Shown: positions 59,957-64,000 of the stretch, in pieces | How the letters are laid out: each line of letters starts with the position of its first letter | Position numbering within the stretch: position 1 is the first letter of the stretch | Assembly (NCBI RefSeq): GCF_051201015.1 | Contig: NZ_JBPEHI010000001.1 | Strand: one strand, 5' to 3' | Length of the DNA stretch: 64,000 nt | Origin: Petrimonas sulfuriphila | Lineage (GTDB): Bacteria > Bacteroidota > Bacteroidia > Bacteroidales > Dysgonomonadaceae | The notes under the pieces: model-generated | The model's input: only the letters and a program-made list of their open reading frames with translations | What the model was told of the DNA's origin: nothing | Database searches by the model: none | Position numbers and translations under genes: made by a program

Positions 59957-62047
59957 ATGGAAAACCTTATGGTATACCTGGCCAAGGCAACCATTTGTCT
60001 GATTGCTTTCTCCGTATTCTTCCGGTTGTTGTTGATGAGAGAGACTTTCTTTCGTTTTACGCGTTTCACGTTGATTTCAGGATTAATCGTCTGCACAATC
60101 TTACCTTTTGTAAAACTGAAACTGAGTCAGTCGCATGCTCTTCAGCAAACTGTTTTTCAGTTTGAAGAGTTGCTGTTACCGGAAAAACTTAAAAGCCCTG
60201 AGGCTCGATACGTATTGCCGGAAGATGAGCGGGTTGAGCGTGCCAACCCTGAAGCGGCTGTTTCGCAGCACACGACCGGTGTAAGCATTGGAAGGCCGGT
60301 CTCCCCGGTTACGGCATTGACTGTGATCTATTGGCTGGGTGTAGGAATAATGCTGTTGCGCTTGGGAGCCTCTTTTATCAGTTTGTATCGTCTGCTTGGA
60401 AAGAGCAGAAGGATCGAGAAAGAAGGCTATAAATTGATTGTCAGTTCCGGGAGTATCGTTCCGTTTAGTTTTTTCCGTTATATCGTATTGTCCGAGAAAG
60501 ATTATCTGGAGAATCCCGACGAAATTATCCTGCACGAAAAAATGCATATCCACCAGAAACACAATATCGATGTCTTTTTTTCGGAACTTTTTCTTGCTGT
60601 CCACTGGTTTAATCCAATGGTCTGGCTGTTGTGCCGCGATTTACGCGAGATCCATGAATACGAAGCCGATAATGCGGTGATTGAAGCCGGCATTGAAGCT
60701 CAAAAGTATCAATTGTTACTGGTAAAAAAAGCCGTTGGCGAAAGGCGCTTCACTTCTGTAGTCAACGGGTTTAATCAATCAAAAATTAAAAACAGGATTG
60801 CTATGATGTTAAAAACAGAATCATCGAGATGGGCGCGGCTCAAAGTGTTGGTTGCCGTGCCGTTGGTTGTCGTTGCTTTATTGGCGTTTTCACAGCCTGA
60901 AAGTGTGAAAGATCAGTTTGTAAGTTATCTGGAACGAAAAGCGGCCGTGGATTATTTTCTTTCGGTGAGAAGGGTGCAGAAAGAAAATTACCTGGCTTAC
61001 CTGTATCTGGATGCAAAGGGGCAGTTGTTCCTGATGAGTGAAAATGCGGATACTGCTTTGATACAAGTAGCTGATGTGAACGAAAGGATGGATTTAGTAG
61101 AAGCTTTCAGCGGGCTAATCACCGGGAAGCTTAATGAAAACACCCCGGCACCTGTCGATTTTATTCTGGGAGCCGAAAATGATACCCCTATGCGGAGTGT
61201 TTCACTGGTGAAAGAGGCTGTGCGTGAGGTGTACGGCAGATCGTGCGGAGCTGTTTCGAAGGAAAAGAATGCTTCTCCGAAAGAAGTAGCGGAAAAGTTT
61301 CCCTTGTCGATTACTTTTACTTCTCTTCAGGCGAATGATCCTGAAGGAATTGTGCAACAGGTGCAGTCTAATCCCTATTTTTATTGGGAGCAGGTGTGGA
61401 AGTACTGTAAAGAAAAAGGTGTTAAGCCGAAAGATATTGATTTCAGGGCGGCTGACAATCGAAACCTGATCCTTGTTTTAATTAATTCGGTCAATGCGGT
61501 AATATATACAAATTACGGCGGTTCCGAGTGGTTCAAAACCCAAGAGGAGGGGATGAGCGCTACGTCGGTCGGGGTGTTGAAGAAGATGATTGTGGAGACG
61601 ATGGAAAAAAACAGCGACAACCCTTTTTATATCTCGCTGCAGCATGATAAGGCCTCTTCAACCGCTTTTATCATCACGTTTATACGGGAGGTTTTGCCCC
61701 AGGCTTACGAAGAAGCGTTGAAGGAAGTCTCTGCCCGAAAAGGTGTTTCTTTCGACGAGCTCAGGGAGAGCAAACCGTTGTTGCTTTTTTATGCCGTACC
61801 GCGGGTTTTTGCTGCCCCGGCAAAAGTTGGAAACGACCGGGTAAGCGAAAAAGGGGCCAGGTTTCAGGTGCGTACCACAACGAGGAAGCACGATACGGAA
61901 GAGATGATGTTTATTGTAGAAAATGGTCTGGTCATCGTTGATGAAAAAATGGACCAATCGGATGTGACCGGTATTCAAAAGATGTTGAGCAAAGAGGATA
62001 AGCAGGCCGCTAAAAAAACCTACTTTGTCCTTGGAACGGGATTTTGA
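59957..62047 (+). CDS. BlaR1-like M56 metallopeptidase with ExbD-like tail
   Basis: A 696-residue membrane sensor-protease. Helices lie near residues 5-26, 36-52, 118-146 and 295-312. The gluzincin motif is HEKMH at 193-197, with the third ligand in REIHEYEADNAVIEAG (about E234). Instead of a penicillin-binding sensor, the 380 residues after the last helix appear to be two related periplasmic modules, for example VDFILGAENDTPMRSVSLVK and NPFYISLQHDKASSTAFIIT, resembling ExbD/TolR periplasmic domains. It presumably senses an envelope signal and inactivates the BlaI protein encoded upstream. Its last 28 bases overlap the converging gene. Confidence 0.83.
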   Translation: MENLMVYLAKATICLIAFSVFFRLLLMRETFFRFTRFTLISGLIVCTILPFVKLKLSQSHALQQTVFQFEELLLPEKLKSPEARYVLPEDERVERANPEAAVSQHTTGVSIGRPVSPVTALTVIYWLGVGIMLLRLGASFISLYRLLGKSRRIEKEGYKLIVSSGSIVPFSFFRYIVLSEKDYLENPDEIILHEKMHIHQKHNIDVFFSELFLAVHWFNPMVWLLCRDLREIHEYEADNAVIEAGIEAQKYQLLLVKKAVGERRFTSVVNGFNQSKIKNRIAMMLKTESSRWARLKVLVAVPLVVVALLAFSQPESVKDQFVSYLERKAAVDYFLSVRRVQKENYLAYLYLDAKGQLFLMSENADTALIQVADVNERMDLVEAFSGLITGKLNENTPAPVDFILGAENDTPMRSVSLVKEAVREVYGRSCGAVSKEKNASPKEVAEKFPLSITFTSLQANDPEGIVQQVQSNPYFYWEQVWKYCKEKGVKPKDIDFRAADNRNLILVLINSVNAVIYTNYGGSEWFKTQEEGMSATSVGVLKKMIVETMEKNSDNPFYISLQHDKASSTAFIITFIREVLPQAYEEALKEVSARKGVSFDELRESKPLLLFYAVPRVFAAPAKVGNDRVSEKGARFQVRTTTRKHDTEEMMFIVENGLVIVDEKMDQSDVTGIQKMLSKEDKQAAKKTYFVLGTGF

Positions 62048-62637
62048 AGATCCTGTGGAAGCCAGTCCAGGCTGTTTATCAACGGATGGTTCTTCCTCCA
62101 CTGTTCAAGTTCTTCATAACTGCTTACATCTCCCTCAAAAACAGCGTGATAAATTTCTATTCCGGGAATCACGATACCCTCCGGAATCTCCTGTTTCAGT
62201 TGAAGGATTGTCTTGCGGATTTCTGGTGTCAGGCGTTCGGTGATGGCATCTGTAACTCTCTCTACCGTACCGTCATATCTTGATCCCTTTCGGATATGAA
62301 TCATGTCAAATTTCCAGGTGTCCCGGTTGTTGTGTTCATATAAAACGTGCCACTCGAAACATTCCTCTTCGGTGTCAATCAGGTTTTTATAATGAATTTC
62401 CTTCAAAGATAACCTTTCTGCCAATTCCTGGATAACGGAGAAACTTTCGGATACACTGAGTTTGTCCGTGTAGATGTGCATATCAATATCCCTGTTTTTC
62501 ATCAACAGGCCCGATTTGAGTGAGCCTACCAGGTTCACGGTCGCTCCTGCCTTTTCCCAGGTTTGAACAATCCCTGTCTCTTTCAGTATTTGCCAGGCCG
62601 TTTGTTGATTCTCTGCGGCAAGTGTAAGTATATCCAT
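62020..62637 (-). CDS. Nucleotidyltransferase-fold protein of unknown role
   Basis: A 205-residue cytoplasmic protein. VNLVGSLKSGLLMKNRDIDM fits the Gly-Ser then Asp-x-Asp pattern of the polymerase-beta-like nucleotidyltransferase fold, and KFDMIHIRKGSR supplies a third acidic position. This suggests transfer of a nucleotide to a small molecule or RNA, but no specific family comes to mind. It stands alone with its own -7 element, and its 3' end overlaps the M56 gene by 28 bases. Confidence 0.65.
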   Translation of the reverse strand: MDILTLAAENQQTAWQILKETGIVQTWEKAGATVNLVGSLKSGLLMKNRDIDMHIYTDKLSVSESFSVIQELAERLSLKEIHYKNLIDTEEECFEWHVLYEHNNRDTWKFDMIHIRKGSRYDGTVERVTDAITERLTPEIRKTILQLKQEIPEGIVIPGIEIYHAVFEGDVSSYEELEQWRKNHPLINSLDWLPQDLQNPVPRTK

Positions 62638-62656
62638 ACAGCTGATTTTATCGGGA

Positions 62657-62664
62657 CAAAGATA
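62657..62664 (-). promoter_or_regulatory. Candidate -7 element of the nucleotidyltransferase-fold gene
   Basis: Minus strand reads TATCTTTG, 20 bases before the ATG at 62637. Confidence 0.45.
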
Positions 62665-62705
62665 CGCATATGCTTTTTGTCAACCGGGTTTGTTGAAAAA
62701 AATTG

Positions 62706-62713
62706 TACATTTG
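62706..62713 (+). promoter_or_regulatory. Candidate -7 element before the truncated winged-helix gene
   Basis: TACATTTG, 20 bases before the ATG at 62734, suggests that the remnant still has its promoter. Confidence 0.4.
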
Positions 62714-62733
62714 GTTTTTTAAACCAAAAACGT

Positions 62734-62919
62734 ATGACACCTTCCGAACTGCTCCATATCCGCCTTTACAATCAGTTGCTCGCTATGCATTCTCTGACGG
62801 AGCCCCGGGAGGTGGTAGCCTGGATGGGTGCGATGCAGGCTCAGGCGCTGGAGATGCCCAAAAAGGCCCTCTCTCTTTTTCAGCCGGAAGTGGAGCGGGT
62901 GGAGAAGTTTTATACTTAA
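62734..62919 (+). pseudogene. Truncated winged-helix (AlkZ/YcaQ-like, HTH_42) gene
   Basis: The 61-residue product has the conserved opening of this family: LLHIRLYNQLLAMHSLTEPR then EVVAWMGAMQAQALEMPKKA. Complete relatives run to about 350-400 residues and include DNA-glycosylase-like proteins. Here the frame passes into unrelated sequence and stops after EVEKFYT-like residues, with the converging DUF3788 gene 6 bases away. Promoter and start are intact, so the deletion took the rest of the gene. It is most likely a decayed gene. Confidence 0.7.
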
Positions 62920-62925
62920 TGATAC

Positions 62926-63354
62926 TTATTGAAGGCTTTTCTTGAAGCCGATAACGGTAAGGAGGTCGGTAAGTTGCTCCTTGCAGCTGATATCAATTGT
63001 CAGGGGGAATAACTTCCCTATCGGTTTCATCGCGGCGAACTCCTCTTTTTTGGTTTTCGAAATATCCAGTTCGGCAAAGGATTTTAGATGCTTTTCGGTG
63101 AAATAGAAACTCGTCTTGAAGAATCCTTCCCAGATGGAAAGCCAGAGAATGGTTTTTTTCTTTTGTGTTATTTTTCCGAGCCATGCTTTCCCGTCGTTGT
63201 AATACCTCCACTCGATGTTCAGCCCATACTCCGGGCTTGTAATCCTTCCGAGGAACGATGCCAGGACGCTGTAGACTGAATTGCCCAATACGTCATTCAG
63301 TACCCTTTCTGTGGGAATTATTTCCGGGTCTCTCAGTTGCATTTTTGGTTCCAT
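62926..63354 (-). CDS. DUF3788-family protein
   Basis: A 142-residue cytoplasmic protein with LRDPEIIPTERVLNDVLGNS, IEWRYYNDGKAWLGKITQKK and FKTSFYFTEKHLKSFAELDI, the layout of DUF3788. The fold is probably a small alpha/beta one related to YdhG/DUF1801-type proteins. No function is known. A terminator for the methyltransferase lies just upstream (63410-63444), so it must have its own promoter, which I could not identify. Confidence 0.75.
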   Translation of the reverse strand: MEPKMQLRDPEIIPTERVLNDVLGNSVYSVLASFLGRITSPEYGLNIEWRYYNDGKAWLGKITQKKKTILWLSIWEGFFKTSFYFTEKHLKSFAELDISKTKKEEFAAMKPIGKLFPLTIDISCKEQLTDLLTVIGFKKSLQ

Positions 63355-63409
63355 AGCTAAAGTCCATAAGCTGTTGCCGGTTAAAATTTGCTCTTACATG
63401 AGTCGCATT

Positions 63410-63444
63410 AAAAAAGAGGGTAACCCTTGATAGGGTTTACCCTC
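63410..63444 (-). terminator. Terminator after the methyltransferase gene
   Basis: GAGGGTAACCCT (63416-63427) pairs with AGGGTTTACCCTC (63432-63444) with one bulge. On the minus strand the stem is followed by six T. It lies 12 bases after the methyltransferase stop. Confidence 0.8.
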
Positions 63445-63456
63445 CGTCAAATGATG

Positions 63457-64000
63457 TCAGATCTTCTTCCCGATATAGAAGACATATCCGTAGTACTCTT
63501 TGTATTTGTCATACAGCGATTTCTCGCGACGTTGCCCCCGGACGAGCATCTCGGCCGTGGGGTCGCCCGCATGCTGCTGCAGGAACATCTCCTGCACAGC
63601 AACCTGCGGAGCATAGAAATGGTCGGCCCAACAGTTTTCCGGCAGGATAAAGGTAGCTAGGGGAACATAGCCTGCTTTCTCCATCTGTGCCACCTTGTGG
63701 GAGATGGTATCGATCTCCGGATAGGCATCCATCCAGAAATCGTGGATCTCGGCAGGACGTTTCACCGTGAACCAGGAGGCTTCCGATATGGCAATATACC
63801 CGCCTCTCTTCAGCAGTTTTCGCCATTCGTTCAATCCTTTTTCAAAACCAATATTGTAAATCGACCCTTCCGACCAGATCAAGTCCAGCTCCTCCTCCTT
63901 GAATGGAAGTGAAGCCATATCTCCAGTAATCCCTTTCACCCGGTCTTGCAGGTTGTGTTTGGCCGCATTCCGGTTAAAGAGATCGATAAAGAGGGGGAAG
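63457..64000 (-). CDS. SAM-dependent methyltransferase (cut by window edge)
   Basis: The frame is open from the right edge to the stop at 63457, about 181 residues. Codons beyond 63939 continue in frame (FPLFIDLFNRNAAKHNLQDR), so the GTG at 63939 is internal. GDMASLPFKEEELDLIWSEG and LKRGGYIAISEASWF are motifs II and III of class I methyltransferases; the SAM-binding glycine motif lies outside the window. The C-terminal half (YPEIDTISHKVAQMEKAGYV) is typical of small-molecule methyltransferases. The substrate is unknown. Confidence 0.85.
   Translation of the reverse strand, partial: FPLFIDLFNRNAAKHNLQDRVKGITGDMASLPFKEEELDLIWSEGSIYNIGFEKGLNEWRKLLKRGGYIAISEASWFTVKRPAEIHDFWMDAYPEIDTISHKVAQMEKAGYVPLATFILPENCWADHFYAPQVAVQEMFLQQHAGDPTAEMLVRGQRREKSLYDKYKEYYGYVFYIGKKI

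Noticed and set aside
59957..62047. Beta-lactam-sensing BlaR1
   Set aside because: The penicillin-binding SxxK/SxN/KTG block of BlaR1/MecR1 is absent from the C-terminal part.

Overview
The window looks like a chromosomal segment of a Bacteroidales bacterium, probably of the Porphyromonadaceae/Dysgonomonadaceae type; the genus cannot be fixed by reading alone. Supporting signs are a complete Na+-translocating NADH:quinone reductase, a NigD-like lipoprotein, DUF3078 and PorT-like outer-membrane barrels, a BT_3928-type DoxX protein, DUF2723 and DUF1599 proteins, little Shine-Dalgarno sequence, and many intergenic copies of the Bacteroidetes -7 promoter element TAnnTTTG. I see no rRNA, tRNA, CRISPR array or insertion sequence.

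Layout. (1) 1-13852, all leftward: a surface-polysaccharide locus. It reads rfbA-rfbC-rfbB, then wza- and wzz-like export genes, a nucleotide-sugar dehydrogenase, a LegB-like dehydratase, an aminotransferase, a NeuD/PglD-like acetyltransferase, a CBS-nucleotidyltransferase, a Wzx flippase and a cut-off glycosyltransferase. Roughly the last 5 kb is far more AT-rich than the rest. (2) 14.1-20 kb: a DUF3078 barrel, fmt, pabB-pabC, and a hipBA toxin-antitoxin pair. (3) 20.1-32.3 kb: one leftward branched-chain amino-acid operon, leuA-leuC-leuD-cimA-leuB-ilvD-ilvB-ilvN-ilvC. In front of leuA lies a complete attenuator: a 21-codon leader peptide packed with Ile/Leu/Val codons, a terminator, and a matching antiterminator segment. 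The operon also contains a 26-unit hexanucleotide tract and a 109-nt long hairpin. (4) 32.5-36.4 kb: an EamA transporter, a NigD-like lipoprotein, and an ECF sigma factor overlapping a gene for a protein with an inner-membrane helix and a C-terminal outer-membrane barrel. (5) 36.3-42.5 kb: nqrABCDEF. (6) 42.8-51.5 kb: a GH78-like rhamnosidase facing a 3-keto-disaccharide hydrolase/Gfo-Idh-MocA pair, a polysaccharide deacetylase and a very large DUF2723 membrane protein. (7) 51.8-59.3 kb: housekeeping genes ndk, M23 peptidase, DUF1599, DoxX, tpiA, SPOR, folE and typA. (8) 59.5-64 kb: a BlaI/M56 sensor-repressor pair whose promoter overlaps a perfect BlaI-type operator, then a nucleotidyltransferase-fold protein, a broken winged-helix gene, a DUF3788 protein and a cut-off methyltransferase.

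How the genes work together. The rfb, dehydrogenase and Leg-like enzymes supply activated sugars; Wzx, Wzz and Wza move and length-control the polymer. The leu/ilv/cim operon can carry pyruvate and acetyl-CoA to valine, leucine and, through citramalate, isoleucine without threonine; only the final transaminase is missing. The leader peptide would report Ile, Leu and Val supply to the whole operon.
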